62,205 nt of DNA from Bacillota bacterium (GCA_023398495.1 JAEWSG010000179.1:1-62205); one strand, 5' to 3'; positions 9,376 to 19,299 are shown, counted from the stretch's first letter. The notes: a model not told the origin generated them from the letters alone. Numbers and translations are program-made.

Positions 9376-9596
9376 CTTTAGTCACCTTCCCTTTTTAACA
9401 TGTGACTTTCGGATGTTGTTTGATGACTTGTGATATCTACAAATCAGTTGTTGTCTGGAGTATCATTATAGTATAAGGTCAAACAACATTTTAATTCCTG
9501 CAAACTGCATTATGTAGCGTGCATGGAGACAAAAAATATTTTGCAATATAAAACCAGGCAAAAAATATTGCAAAAAATTAAGAAGGGATGGTTAAA

Positions 9597-11267
9597 ATGA
9601 AAGAATTAATCAGAAAGCATTGGATAACACTTTTAGGTGCAATTTTCACATTCATGGCTTTCTCCTATTCATTCAAGTATGCAGTTGACAAAGGCTGGAT
9701 ATCTGATGGATTAAAAATCGGAATCGGGATTATAGCAGCATCGGCATTCATAATTTTTGGTATCACTATCCAACAAAAGGGCAACAACCTGTTAAGTGAA
9801 ATCTTGAACGGTCTCGGAGTTGCACTGTTATATACCACCTTCTCCTTTGCAGGTATTTATTACAGCCTATGGACGCCAATGACGGTATTTCTTGCCATGG
9901 CTACAGTTACCCTTGCACTTGCTGTATACTCCTATAAATTCAATTTCCGCATACTTATGAACCTTTCAATACTAGGTGCTCTTATATCTCCAATTATAAT
10001 GAAATCACAAGGAGATCAGGTTTTCACATTATTTCTTTACCTTCTTGTAATCAACTCAATATTCTTCTTTGTAAGCGTAAGCAAAAGATGGCTTGAACTA
10101 AGACTAATACCATTTATAGGCACGTGGATACTCTTTACTGTATATTATTTCTACTTTATTCCACAAAGCTGGGTTGCACCATTCAGGTACGCATTAAGTG
10201 CATTCATATTCTATATTGCCGGTTTTTTGATATCCTCATGGAAAGAAAACAAAAACTTCGATGGTCTTAATCTCTACCTTGGAATTGCCAACGGAGCCAT
10301 GTTCGGACTATGGTCCTATGTAATAATGCATGATGTTATAAACTTTTCAATAATACTTGCAGGTATGGGATTAATTTATCTCACCGCTGCTGCAATAACA
10401 TATTCAATATCAAAAAAATATTCTTTCACTGTTGTCACGAACTTCTTTGCAGCAATGCTCCTTCTTATTATATCAGGCTCAGAAATCGGTGCAGGTTCTG
10501 ATATAAAGCCTATAATTTCAGTTTTTATGTGGACTATTATCGCAGCATTTGTTCTTGTAATAGGGCAGATCAAAAATAAAGACTATCTGAAACTTACATC
10601 AGCAATTACCTGGATTTTTACATGTGCATATTGGTATGCAGTTACCTGGTTTACACCTATCGGAGAATGGTTCAACACATTCATACCTGTACTGAACTGG
10701 TCAGGAATGGCCTGGGTGGCACTTGCAATACTGGGATTCTACTTCTCTCTTAAAGTTGGTTTTGACTTTGCCAGCAAAGACCCATCTGGCTATGACAAAA
10801 AATTCGCATCCAACTTCTTCTCAGTAACAAGTCACCTGATAGTTGGAGGATTACTGACTTTCCAGATTGATAATCTCTGGAAGGAATACACCATTAACTC
10901 TTTTGACTTGTGGCTTACATTGTCAGTAACTTGGGGAATTTATGCACTGCTCCTTTTCGTTTGGGGAGCATACAGCAAACAGTCATTTTTCAGATGGTTC
11001 GGATCTGCTGTTTTAATTATAGTAGCGGTAAAAACTATATTTTATGATCTATCAGAATCAGAAATGATTTTTAAGATATTAACGATGTTCATACTTGCAT
11101 TAATCACATTTGCTATATCGTATATAAACAGCAAATGGAAAGTCCAACAAAACAGCAGTCCCGAAACAAAAAACACAACAAATATAGAAATATACAGCGA
11201 AGATGAATTCAAGATATCTGAAAATGAAGCTGGCAGTGCTAATGTAATTAAAGAAATCTGGGAGTAG
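9597..11267 (+). CDS. DUF2339 polytopic membrane protein
   Basis: The protein has about 556 residues and is almost entirely hydrophobic helices. It opens MKELIRKHWITLLGAIFTFM and includes blocks such as LNGLGVALLYTTFSFAGIYY and ILGALISPIIMKSQGDQVF, characteristic of the DUF2339 family of predicted membrane proteins. A charged cytoplasmic tail of about 50 residues closes it. I start at 9597, not the ATG at 9588, because AAGGGA is 8 bases upstream of 9597. Function is unknown. It ends at a strong bidirectional terminator. Its placement after the two-component system suggests envelope-stress regulation, but this is inference. Confidence 0.8.
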   Translation: MKELIRKHWITLLGAIFTFMAFSYSFKYAVDKGWISDGLKIGIGIIAASAFIIFGITIQQKGNNLLSEILNGLGVALLYTTFSFAGIYYSLWTPMTVFLAMATVTLALAVYSYKFNFRILMNLSILGALISPIIMKSQGDQVFTLFLYLLVINSIFFFVSVSKRWLELRLIPFIGTWILFTVYYFYFIPQSWVAPFRYALSAFIFYIAGFLISSWKENKNFDGLNLYLGIANGAMFGLWSYVIMHDVINFSIILAGMGLIYLTAAAITYSISKKYSFTVVTNFFAAMLLLIISGSEIGAGSDIKPIISVFMWTIIAAFVLVIGQIKNKDYLKLTSAITWIFTCAYWYAVTWFTPIGEWFNTFIPVLNWSGMAWVALAILGFYFSLKVGFDFASKDPSGYDKKFASNFFSVTSHLIVGGLLTFQIDNLWKEYTINSFDLWLTLSVTWGIYALLLFVWGAYSKQSFFRWFGSAVLIIVAVKTIFYDLSESEMIFKILTMFILALITFAISYINSKWKVQQNSSPETKNTTNIEIYSEDEFKISENEAGSANVIKEIWE

Positions 11268-11353
11268 TTCCATAGAACTATAGAGTAATAGTTGTAAAAA
11301 CAAGTATAAAGAGAATTTCTTAGTACAAGACAATTAAAAGTACAAACCACTTT

Positions 11354-11389
11354 AAAAAACTCAAGGGAACTTAACCCTTGAGTTTTTTA
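11354..11389. terminator. Bidirectional intrinsic terminator
   Basis: AAAAACTCAAGGG pairs with CCCTTGAGTTTTT around a 7-base loop (11368-11374). There is an A-run on one side and a T-run on the other, so it can serve both the DUF2339 gene and the converging cyclophilin gene. Confidence 0.85.
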
Positions 11390-11410
11390 TATATACCAAA
11401 CATATTTAAC

Positions 11411-12139
11411 CTATGGTGCTACGGTGATTTCAACATCCAAAATCTTTACGTCCTCTACAGGCTTATTATTAGCTCCATCTACCTGTACAGACGCAATTTT
11501 GTCAACCACATCCAATCCTTCATAAACTTGTCCGAATACAGTATGAGCATTATCCAGCCACGGTGTTCCACCAGCTTTTTTATATTTATCTATGGTCTTC
11601 TTGTTAACTTTATTTTCCTCCATGTATTTAATAAGATCAGCTGAAATAGTCTTGACGGGAGCCTGCACGATAAAAAACTGACTACCATTGGTATTAGCCC
11701 CACTGTTCGCCATAGAAAGAGCTCCTCTTAAATTATGAACTTTTTCACTGAACTCATCTGGAAAGGGCGTCTTCCAAATGCTCTCTCCACCTGTACCTGT
11801 TCCTAGAGGGTCTCCACCCTGTATCATAAAATCATTGATAACCCTGTGAAAAATCAACCCATCATAATAATCGTTCTGAGCATGTGTTATAAAATTTTCA
11901 ACAGCCTTTGGTGCTTCATTCGGGAAAAATTTAATCTTAACATCTCCCATGCTTGTCTTCATAATTGCAATTGTTTCACCTTTTGCAGGTGGTGCCAATT
12001 GATCTGTCTCAGGAATAACAGCTCCATCTTTAGGCCATATTGCCGCATCCTTACTCGAAGAAGAAGGGCCTTTCTGACAGCTTGCAATTGAAAATGGAAT
12101 TGTAAGTAATAATAATGTAATTAAAAATTTCTTCAGCAT
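11411..12139 (-). CDS. Lipoprotein cyclophilin (peptidyl-prolyl cis-trans isomerase)
   Basis: The N-terminus is a lipoprotein signal, MLKKFLITLLLLTIPF then SIASC, so it should be anchored outside the cell by the cysteine. After a short polar linker, a cyclophilin domain runs from about residue 60: TSMGDVKIKFFPNEAPKAVE, FHRVINDFMIQGGDP, GALSMANSGANTNGSQFFI and TVFGQVYEGLDVVDKI. The catalytic Arg is in FHRV. It probably assists folding of secreted proteins. The frame is open further upstream, but the start at 12139 has GGGGGATT about 4-8 bases before it and gives a proper signal peptide. Confidence 0.92.
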   Translation of the reverse strand: MLKKFLITLLLLTIPFSIASCQKGPSSSSKDAAIWPKDGAVIPETDQLAPPAKGETIAIMKTSMGDVKIKFFPNEAPKAVENFITHAQNDYYDGLIFHRVINDFMIQGGDPLGTGTGGESIWKTPFPDEFSEKVHNLRGALSMANSGANTNGSQFFIVQAPVKTISADLIKYMEENKVNKKTIDKYKKAGGTPWLDNAHTVFGQVYEGLDVVDKIASVQVDGANNKPVEDVKILDVEITVAP

Positions 12140-12230
12140 CTTAATCCCCCATTTTAAACTTTTTTCGAAAATAGTATAACATATTTTATTTAAATAATAC
12201 ATACAATATTTCAAGTCAACTCAAGTCAAG

Positions 12231-13664
12231 TCAACCAAATTTAACCTTTCTACCTAATGCAACAACCCTTTCCATCAGCCATACAGCCATATAAACAAAC
12301 ATTAAATCAAAACACACATTAAACAAAAACAAATGTTTGCTCAAATCTGCTTCTCCATCACATATTACAGGAACAATGAATTGAATAATCCCAATGAGCA
12401 TAACAAGAATAAAAATACCAAAATACAATTTTTCTGTGCTTTTCTTTGCCTTAATGTATTGAACAGAAAGTATAATTGCAAAAGTTATGAAAAAAAGCAA
12501 AACAAACAGCAGCGAATGAGGCAGAACTTTTGCCTTAAAGTCGTTCCACATCCTGAAATAGCCCACTTCTTTTTTTATTCCGTAACCTTTAGTTTTTTCG
12601 TAGTTTCCAAACCCCTGTATAAGATTAAAAGCCTTGTCTGCTGTAATTTCCAGTTTATCAATGTACCTTTTTGGGTGTCTTAAATAAAACAACCCTACTT
12701 TAAAGGGACTTACGCTTTTATTAATTTCCTTAAGAAACATAGGTTCTTTAATGTTTATCGGATATTCTTCCATAAAGAAATTTGTCCCTGCAAGTTCAGC
12801 ATATTCTTTTCTTAACCCTAATTCATCAAGATCGGCTTCAGGCGATTGGGAATTCTTTAATACTCCGTAAAAAATTGATTGATATTTATTGCACACTCTC
12901 ATTACACCGGGAATTGAAAAGTAGGACAGTACAGATGTAATTACAAGTAATGAAGCACATACAGCAATTGTTTTTCTCCACTTTATGCTATTTTTAATTC
13001 TTAGCAGCAACAAGCTAAATGGGGCTAAAACCAAGCCTATGGGAGCATACTGAGCCTTTGCACCGGTAAGAAGTATTGCTGACAAATAAAATCCAATCAA
13101 TAGAAAACTGGAAGGATTGTTGCTTTTTGAAATATATACAGTTAGAGCCACAAGTAGCAAAAGGGCTGTAAAAGATAACGCCTCTCCATATAAAGAGTTA
13201 AAATACGATATATATCCCAAATCTGTGAATACTAAGATAGTAAGAATCACCGAAATATAGTTAACAAAAGGTATGGGACTTCTATTATATTTTGTGATAA
13301 TATATATAAATAAAAGAAACAAGCAGCAATATAACACTGCAAGTAATCTTATATCAAAAATCCCCTTGTCAAAAAACACTATACTGCTAATTATTTTTGC
13401 AATAAAAACCAGCGGAACCTCTGTAGAAAAGTAGCCTACACCCTTCTTAAAAGGGGTAGTCATAAAAAATTCACGATTAACAAAATTAAAGTATCTCTCC
13501 TCATAATCATCTGTCAAATAACTTAAACCTGTTGTACTCATTATTCTTTGGAAATCTCCGTTGTCCGCCACTCCGATGATAGGCCTCAACATTAATACAC
13601 AGGTTAGAAAAACAGCAACATATAAAACCGCAACTACTTCGAGTTTAAACATCTTATATCTCAT
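12231..13664 (-). CDS. Polytopic membrane glycosyltransferase-like protein (WsfD-like)
   Basis: The product of about 477 residues has many membrane helices and begins MRYKMFKLEVVAVLYVAVFL. It then has RPIIGVADNGDFQRIMSTTG, an acidic loop after the first helix as in GT-C-type glycosyltransferases. I recall similar clostridial proteins being named glycan hexose transferase WsfD; this is tentative. The frame extends 43 codons upstream to a TTG that overlaps the ytrI stop (TTGA), so a longer coupled form is possible. I prefer the ATG at 13664 because the first helix then starts immediately. It is the third gene after ytrH and ytrI. Confidence 0.65.
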   Translation of the reverse strand: MRYKMFKLEVVAVLYVAVFLTCVLMLRPIIGVADNGDFQRIMSTTGLSYLTDDYEERYFNFVNREFFMTTPFKKGVGYFSTEVPLVFIAKIISSIVFFDKGIFDIRLLAVLYCCLFLLFIYIITKYNRSPIPFVNYISVILTILVFTDLGYISYFNSLYGEALSFTALLLLVALTVYISKSNNPSSFLLIGFYLSAILLTGAKAQYAPIGLVLAPFSLLLLRIKNSIKWRKTIAVCASLLVITSVLSYFSIPGVMRVCNKYQSIFYGVLKNSQSPEADLDELGLRKEYAELAGTNFFMEEYPINIKEPMFLKEINKSVSPFKVGLFYLRHPKRYIDKLEITADKAFNLIQGFGNYEKTKGYGIKKEVGYFRMWNDFKAKVLPHSLLFVLLFFITFAIILSVQYIKAKKSTEKLYFGIFILVMLIGIIQFIVPVICDGEADLSKHLFLFNVCFDLMFVYMAVWLMERVVALGRKVKFG

Positions 13665-13789
13665 TACATACCAACCATTTTTATAATAATTACAATCTTG
13701 CACATTTTTATTATTCCCCAAAATAAGATAAATAAGTAACAAACCCAAAAAGTTTTTTTGCTTTTCAGTGGGAAAGTTGAGTAAGTATG

Positions 13790-14257
13790 TCAATCAATAA
13801 GAGCAACCGTCACCCATAGCTTCATTACATCGGACAAGAGAATCTTATCAACTTTTAGTTGATATTCCCTTCCGTCTATTTTAAGTATCCTTTTATCAAT
13901 TACCCCCGCCGCCAGATCAACATCAATACTCTTTACCTCTTTTCCCAATAAATCCTTGAATTTTTCTTTTATGCTTTTTTCTACAGTTAATTTATCAAAT
14001 TCATCTTCATTAATTTTTGAGAGTTTGATATTGGTCTCAATACTCCTTAGAATAAACTTTCTGTTATTTATTGAGTCTTCGTACTTTTCAAGTTTAATTG
14101 TTTTTTCTTCAATGTCGCTTTCAAGATATCTTATTCTTTCCATATATAAATCTATTCTGTAACTAACTAGTGAACTTATAGCAACGCTTCCTGATACAAC
14201 TCCACATACAAGACCTGTTATCAGAGCAATTACGAATCTGCTATCCAACTTTTTCAT
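13790..14257 (-). CDS. ytrI: YtrI-like sporulation protein
   Basis: A small protein of about 155 residues has one N-terminal membrane helix (about residues 8-30), a coiled coil (about 31-75, YMERIRYLESDIEEKTIKLE) and a soluble C-terminal domain. Position directly after ytrH supports the YtrI assignment; in Bacillus ytrH and ytrI are both needed for efficient sporulation. The start at 14257 overlaps the ytrH stop as ATGA and has GGGGAG 11 bases upstream, implying translational coupling. Sequence similarity to YtrI is not something I can verify by eye, so the name rests on layout and context. Confidence 0.65.
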   Translation of the reverse strand: MKKLDSRFVIALITGLVCGVVSGSVAISSLVSYRIDLYMERIRYLESDIEEKTIKLEKYEDSINNRKFILRSIETNIKLSKINEDEFDKLTVEKSIKEKFKDLLGKEVKSIDVDLAAGVIDKRILKIDGREYQLKVDKILLSDVMKLWVTVALID

Positions 14258-14604
14258 CTGAACATTGACTCCCCACATTTTTGAACCAGCCTGATAAAAC
14301 CGTAGCCCATGTTTGCACCAACAACAGCTATAACTACGTATACAGCCTGCTTGATTATTGAACGGATTTCTCCCTTAAATATACCTTTTTCAATTATTTC
14401 AAAAGATGAAAAAGTGCCGCCCAAAGCAACAGCTACAGCCCATATCTTAATAGATCCTGCTATATTAAACATGCTTTTTAATGGAGCATGGTCATTTATA
14501 AGTGCGGCAAGCCCAGCCATTAAACTCGCTCCAACTATCACACCAAAAGCTATCAGAAAAATATAAATTATATTATTTGCAAATGAAGACAAAGCAACCA
14601 CCAC
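14254..14604 (-). CDS. ytrH: YtrH-family sporulation membrane protein
   Basis: The 116-residue product has three hydrophobic helices and matches the YtrH pattern: ANNIIYIFLIAFGVIVGASL, NIAGSIKIWAVAVALGGTFS and VVGANMGYGFIRLV. It acts in the mother cell or forespore membrane during sporulation. The start is uncertain: consecutive GTG codons at 14604 and 14601 and a TTG at 14592 are all in frame, and none has a strong Shine-Dalgarno. It heads the ytrH-ytrI-WsfD-like operon and diverges from the Na/Pi cotransporter gene. Confidence 0.85.
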   Translation of the reverse strand: MVVALSSFANNIIYIFLIAFGVIVGASLMAGLAALINDHAPLKSMFNIAGSIKIWAVAVALGGTFSSFEIIEKGIFKGEIRSIIKQAVYVVIAVVGANMGYGFIRLVQKCGESMFR

Positions 14605-14728
14605 TTTCTATATAAATTAACTCCTATATAAAATTATTGTTCAAAGTCAAAAATTATGTTCTATTCTCTATATTTAATTCCTATTTATTAATAAGGCACG
14701 ACTAAAATATACATAAAGGAATGCATAT

Positions 14729-15685
14729 ATGACAAATACGATAATTATAATTTTAATAAACTTTGTTATTGGTACATTACTCTTAAAATATGGCGTCAGT
14801 CTTATGAGCAACGGTCTTGAGAACGCCAATACCCATAGAATGAAAAAGTATCTTCAAACTTTTGCAGGTAAAACCTCAACAGCTTTTTTGACCGGCACAT
14901 TAGTTACTGCTCTATTGCAAAGCAGCACTGCAATAATTGTAATTACAATTGGGCTCGTTAACTCAGGCCTTATGATGCTTCCACAAGCAGTTGGTATAAT
15001 TTTAGGTGCCAATCTTGGAACGACACTTACAGCCCAATTAATGTCTTTTAGGCTCACCAATGCTGCATATTTCATTGTTGCCGCCGGTCTTATACTAAAG
15101 TTCTTCTCTAAGAAAAGTTCAGTAAAATGCCTTGGAACAGCACTTACAGGTCTTGGTCTGATGTTTGTAGGATTAAACATATTAAGCTTTGGTGCTCCTT
15201 TTATTAAAGAAAGTCAGGCGGCTTATTACATTTTTAAGGTATATGGAAGCAATCCCCTGATTGGATTACTTATAGGGCTGATAACCACCATGCTGGTGCA
15301 AAGCAGCAGTGCTACAGTAGGTCTGACTATCGTTCTATTCAATGCCGGTCTCATAACTTTTGAAGCTGCACTCGGCTTAACTTTTGGAGACAACATAGGA
15401 ACATGTATAACAGGCCAGATTGCAAGCATGGGAACCAATTTATCTGCCAGGCGCACTGCATGGGCCCATACCTTATATAACATAATCGGTGTTTTACTTG
15501 CCATAATTTTCTTCTCACCGTTCTCAAAATTAGTTCAGGCAATCACTTATTTTGCAGGGCAAGGTGAAAACAGGCTTATAGCAAACGCTCATACCATTTT
15601 TAACTTACTTAGTGCAAGTATCTTTCTCCCACTAACATCCTACTATGTAAAATTTATCGAATGGATGGTTAACGACAGCAAATAA
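14729..15685 (+). CDS. Na/Pi cotransporter family protein
   Basis: The 318-residue membrane protein has the inverted duplication of the Na/Pi cotransporter family (PF02690). Each half carries a Q-S-S signature: LVTALLQSSTAIIVITIGLV and TMLVQSSSATVGLTIVLF. The family couples sodium to phosphate transport. Many bacterial members carry a C-terminal PhoU-like domain of about 200 residues, which is absent here; the protein ends soon after the last helix. Phosphate import would fit with the ppx-ppk and VTC genes elsewhere in the window, but no shared regulation is visible. Confidence 0.88.
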   Translation: MTNTIIIILINFVIGTLLLKYGVSLMSNGLENANTHRMKKYLQTFAGKTSTAFLTGTLVTALLQSSTAIIVITIGLVNSGLMMLPQAVGIILGANLGTTLTAQLMSFRLTNAAYFIVAAGLILKFFSKKSSVKCLGTALTGLGLMFVGLNILSFGAPFIKESQAAYYIFKVYGSNPLIGLLIGLITTMLVQSSSATVGLTIVLFNAGLITFEAALGLTFGDNIGTCITGQIASMGTNLSARRTAWAHTLYNIIGVLLAIIFFSPFSKLVQAITYFAGQGENRLIANAHTIFNLLSASIFLPLTSYYVKFIEWMVNDSK

Positions 15686-15779
15686 GCATATTAAGAAAAA
15701 ACTGAAATATCACTTCTGATTTTTTATAAACCTATTTTACTTTTCAAATAAGTATTATAAAATAAGAAGTGAACTATAA

Positions 15780-16544
15780 ATGAACAACTATAAATTGGAT
15801 GAAGCAAATATGAAAAATTATATTGAAACTGAAAAACAAAAAATTTATTATTCAATTGTTAGAAGCAATCGGAAAACGATAGGAATATCCATTTCCCAAA
15901 GCCATGGGGTGAAAATATCCGCTCCCCGTATAGTCAGTGATAGACAAATTGCCGAAGTGGTACGGAATAAATCTTCTTGGATAATTGAGAAGCTTTCGCA
16001 TTTTGAAATTATCAAATCCGAAGTTCCTCAAAGGAAGTTTACCGATGGCGAAATGTTTCTTATACTCGGTAAAGAATACCCTCTTAAAATAGTTACACAC
16101 CCAGAAATGACTTCGTCAGTGGATATCTCCAATAACTGTCTGGTTGTCTCACTATCCCAAAACATTTGTGAGAATAATTCTGAAAACAAAACCGAACTGA
16201 TACGAAACCTCATAGTCAATTGGTACAAGAAAATCACAATGGAAGTTGTTTCTCAAAGGATAAATTTCTTTTCTGAAAAATTGGATGTAACACCATCAAA
16301 TCTGATAATAAAGGAACTCAAATCAATATGGGGAAGTTGTACCGGAAAGAATACAATTAATATAAACTGGAAAATTATTATGGCTCCTATGAGTATTGTA
16401 GATTATCTGGTCGTACATGAACTTACCCATATAAAAATAAAAAACCATTCAAAGCACTTCTGGAAATTGGCTGAATCAATACTGCCAAACTACAAGGAAT
16501 GCTCTAAATGGCTTAAGGACAATGGTCATAAATTGAGTTTATAG
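15780..16544 (+). CDS. YgjP/DUF45-type zinc metallopeptidase
   Basis: The 254-residue protein has the DUF45/WLM-type zinc motif HELTHIKIKNHSKHFW, giving HExxH plus a downstream His ligand. It also has the family-typical KSIWGSCTGKNTININWKII and, near the N-terminus, YYSIVRSNRKTIGISI. These cytoplasmic M48-related proteins often occur near restriction systems, but none is seen here. The Shine-Dalgarno AGAAGTGA before the ATG could pair with TCACTTCT about 50 bases upstream (near 15711), a possible occlusion of the RBS. It converges on the rubredoxin-like gene with only 14 bp between them. Confidence 0.85.
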   Translation: MNNYKLDEANMKNYIETEKQKIYYSIVRSNRKTIGISISQSHGVKISAPRIVSDRQIAEVVRNKSSWIIEKLSHFEIIKSEVPQRKFTDGEMFLILGKEYPLKIVTHPEMTSSVDISNNCLVVSLSQNICENNSENKTELIRNLIVNWYKKITMEVVSQRINFFSEKLDVTPSNLIIKELKSIWGSCTGKNTININWKIIMAPMSIVDYLVVHELTHIKIKNHSKHFWKLAESILPNYKECSKWLKDNGHKLSL

Positions 16545-16558
16545 CCAAGCCCCATACT

Positions 16559-16894
16559 TTACCATTTACCTTTTTTCATATGTCCTTCCATTTCAGCCTT
16601 TGAACGCTGTTTTATTACCCAAGCCTCATTTTTAGCTCTCTTGAACAATTCAACGCAAGGCGGATCCAGATTTATATTTATACCCTCTTCACATAGCTTT
16701 GCAATTTCACCTGAAAGCTTTACAATTTCCATATGAATATCATTTGTTCTGTCTGAATTATATATCTTTTGCACATCTTCAGCACTCAACTCAACAAACT
16801 TGTCTTTTGGTGCATCACACTTAGGGCATTTATCAGGAGCCTCATCCCCTTCATGTACAAAACCACATACACTGCATTTCCATAACTTTTTCAT
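16559..16894 (-). CDS. Small rubredoxin-like protein
   Basis: This 111-residue protein starts with a short rubredoxin/rubrerythrin-type iron knuckle: WKCSVCGFVHEGDEAPDKCP and then KC, giving two CxxC pairs. A helical tail follows, including IVKLSGEIAKLCEEGI. The compact knuckle spacing is that of the rubredoxin domain found at the end of rubrerythrins. It may act in oxygen or peroxide defence or as an electron carrier. An AGGAGGTATATTTA-type RBS precedes the ATG. Confidence 0.85.
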   Translation of the reverse strand: MKKLWKCSVCGFVHEGDEAPDKCPKCDAPKDKFVELSAEDVQKIYNSDRTNDIHMEIVKLSGEIAKLCEEGININLDPPCVELFKRAKNEAWVIKQRSKAEMEGHMKKGKW

Positions 16895-17296
16895 TAAATA
16901 TACCTCCTATTTAAATTATAATTTATTTTAGTACAAGTATAAAATTATTACCACCTTTTTAACCCTTTAAAACAATATTTAAATTTGCAAAACTAGGAAC
17001 AATGAAAAACAAGTAGAATATTTAATAATTATTTATACATTATTTATATAATTTTAATCATTTTATTATATAATAAATTGTTGTATAATGTATTGAAAAG
17101 AATAAGAAAGTTATGGAAAATACTTATGAATATCTTATACCTTGATCCATTAAATGCAATTACTTAGATGCATTCAATGAATAAATTTATTTTGAGTATT
17201 CTTAACTTTTGATATTTACATGCATATATTATGCAAATTGTGGTAAGTATAACAAAGACTATTATTTATTAATTTTACTGAGAGGTCATGTTTGAT
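16895..17296. other. AT-rich divergent intergenic region
   Basis: This roughly 400-bp region, nearly 80% A+T, separates the rubredoxin-like gene from the LTA-synthase-like gene. A TATAAT at about 17084-17089 (TTGTTGTATAATG) is a candidate -10 for the plus-strand gene, without a clear -35. No coding frame or RNA gene is evident. Confidence 0.35.
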
Positions 17297-19192
17297 ATGT
17301 TAAATAGATTGAAGGATTTTATGTGCAAGTATATAAAGCTCACTGAGACGTTATTTATTGGTTTGTTCATAATAAGTATGTTGTTTAAGTGCCTTTATTT
17401 CCAATTCTCCACACGGCTTAATAAAGCACCGTATTTTTCACTTGATAATATATTTATGCTGGTTTCTACCGTCTCTGTACTTTTTATTATAGTTTCACTA
17501 ATTATGTTTATATTTGACAAAAAGAGACTTATAGCTATTTTTGTACTTAACCTTCTTCTCACCATTTTATTAATTGCAGATACAAATTTCTTTAGGTACT
17601 ACTATAATTTAATTACAATACCCATTATTTTTCAGTTAAATCCAAGAATGCTCAGTTCTGTTGACCAGAGCATCATGAGTCTCTTTCAGGCTAAAGACAT
17701 AATTTTCATAATTGACCTTCCTTTTATGCTTACAGCACTATTTAAGCTCCATAAGAAAGGAATAACAAGTATATGTTTTTCTAAAAGAGTCCTAAAATCG
17801 GTTGGTACCTTATTAGTAGCTTTAGTAGTTGTACTTGGTATATCTTCGATATCCAACATTGCTTCTTTTGCATATAGTAACAACTATTCCGCTAAGAGCT
17901 TAGGCGTATTCTATTCTCATATTTACAACACCAAACTCTTTATTGAAAAAAATGTTCTTGAAGATGAAAATCTGTTAGAGAAAGAAAAAACAATGGTTGA
18001 AGACCATTATGAATCTATGAAAAAACAAAAAGAAACTAATTCTGTGCAAGCTAAATATCAAGGGATAGCTAAGGATAAGAATCTCATTATAGTTCAAATG
18101 GAAGCTATGCAACAATTTGTTATTGGAAAGAAAATTAACGGCAAGGAGATAACTCCAAACCTTAACAAATTTATCAAAGAAAGCCTTTACTTTAATAACA
18201 TTTATTATCAGGTATCAGGCGGAAATACTTCTGACGCCGAGTTTGTTACTAACAACTCTCTTTATCCGTTAAGCGAAGGTTCTGTTTACCACAGATATCC
18301 CGAAAACACCTATCACTCCCTGCCTTCCATATTGAAGCAGAAAGACTATAGCACATATGCACTTCATGCCTTTGATAGGACCTTCTGGAATAGGGAAGAA
18401 ATGTATAAAGCATTAAAATTTGATACCTTCTTTAGTTCTGATGACTATGTTATGGATGATTTTGCAGGTTGGAACGGGGAAGCACTTAGCGACAAATCAT
18501 TTTTCAGGCAGTCTTTGGAAAAAATAGACACAACAAAACCTTTTTACAGCTTTTTTATAACCTTATCAAGCCACCATCCCTTTAGTTATTTTGAAAACTT
18601 TGATTTTGAAGTCGGAGAATTTCAGGGGACTTACATAGGTAACTACCTAAAAGCTGCCAACTATGCAGATAGCTGCATTGGAAGCTTCATAGACAGCTTG
18701 AAAGCCAAAGGTCTATATGATAACAGCCTACTTGTATTTTACGGCGATCATTCTGCAGTCCCTAAACTTGAGAACGAAAGTTTTATGCAGTTTTTGGGTA
18801 TGGAATACAACGACCTTGACTGGGCTAAGCTTCAGCGAGTTCCTCTAATCATTCATTACCCGGGACAGCAAAATGGAGATTTAATTACAACTACCGGAGG
18901 TCAAATTGACATTCTCCCTACAGTTGCAAACCTTATGGGGTTTGATGTGCCTTATGCTTTAGGCAACGATCTTATAAATACACAGGAAAACTATGCTATT
19001 TTGAGAAGCGGCTCGATTATCACAGATAAATTTATATATTTTAATGATTTGCGAGAATTGTATGATTATAAAAGCGGTGAACAACTTAACATTGAATTGT
19101 ATGATGATGAACTTCAGCACTTAATCAACAAGTTAAATATATCTGACATTATAATATCACAAGACTCCTTTGCCAATATGGTAAAAGATTAG
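17297..19192 (+). CDS. LTA-synthase-family membrane sulfatase-like protein
   Basis: The protein has about 631 residues: five membrane helices (about 15-195), a linker helix region, then an extracellular alkaline-phosphatase/sulfatase-fold domain. Expected active-site elements are present: IIVQMEAMQQF (metal-binding Glu), SGGNTSDAEFV with the nucleophile Thr near residue 310, SSHHPFSYF and VFYGDHSAVP (metal-binding Asp/His). The family transfers glycerolphosphate or phosphoethanolamine to lipid or glycan acceptors. The start is set at 17297, not 17288, because GAGAGG lies 11 bases upstream of the former and only 2 from the latter. A terminator follows at 19268. Confidence 0.88.
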   Translation: MLNRLKDFMCKYIKLTETLFIGLFIISMLFKCLYFQFSTRLNKAPYFSLDNIFMLVSTVSVLFIIVSLIMFIFDKKRLIAIFVLNLLLTILLIADTNFFRYYYNLITIPIIFQLNPRMLSSVDQSIMSLFQAKDIIFIIDLPFMLTALFKLHKKGITSICFSKRVLKSVGTLLVALVVVLGISSISNIASFAYSNNYSAKSLGVFYSHIYNTKLFIEKNVLEDENLLEKEKTMVEDHYESMKKQKETNSVQAKYQGIAKDKNLIIVQMEAMQQFVIGKKINGKEITPNLNKFIKESLYFNNIYYQVSGGNTSDAEFVTNNSLYPLSEGSVYHRYPENTYHSLPSILKQKDYSTYALHAFDRTFWNREEMYKALKFDTFFSSDDYVMDDFAGWNGEALSDKSFFRQSLEKIDTTKPFYSFFITLSSHHPFSYFENFDFEVGEFQGTYIGNYLKAANYADSCIGSFIDSLKAKGLYDNSLLVFYGDHSAVPKLENESFMQFLGMEYNDLDWAKLQRVPLIIHYPGQQNGDLITTTGGQIDILPTVANLMGFDVPYALGNDLINTQENYAILRSGSIITDKFIYFNDLRELYDYKSGEQLNIELYDDELQHLINKLNISDIIISQDSFANMVKD

Positions 19193-19267
19193 TACTTTAT
19201 ACTATACAAAGCTTTTAATACTAAAACTTTTACGCCAACCCGATTTATTTTATAATATTATTATACC

Positions 19268-19299
19268 AAAAAGGCCACTTATCAAAGTGGTCTTTTTTT
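19268..19299. terminator. Bidirectional intrinsic terminator
   Basis: GGCCACTT (19273-19280) pairs with AAGTGGTC (19285-19292) around a 4-base loop. An A-run precedes and a T-run follows, serving the LTA-synthase-like gene and the converging Cys-rich gene. Confidence 0.85.
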
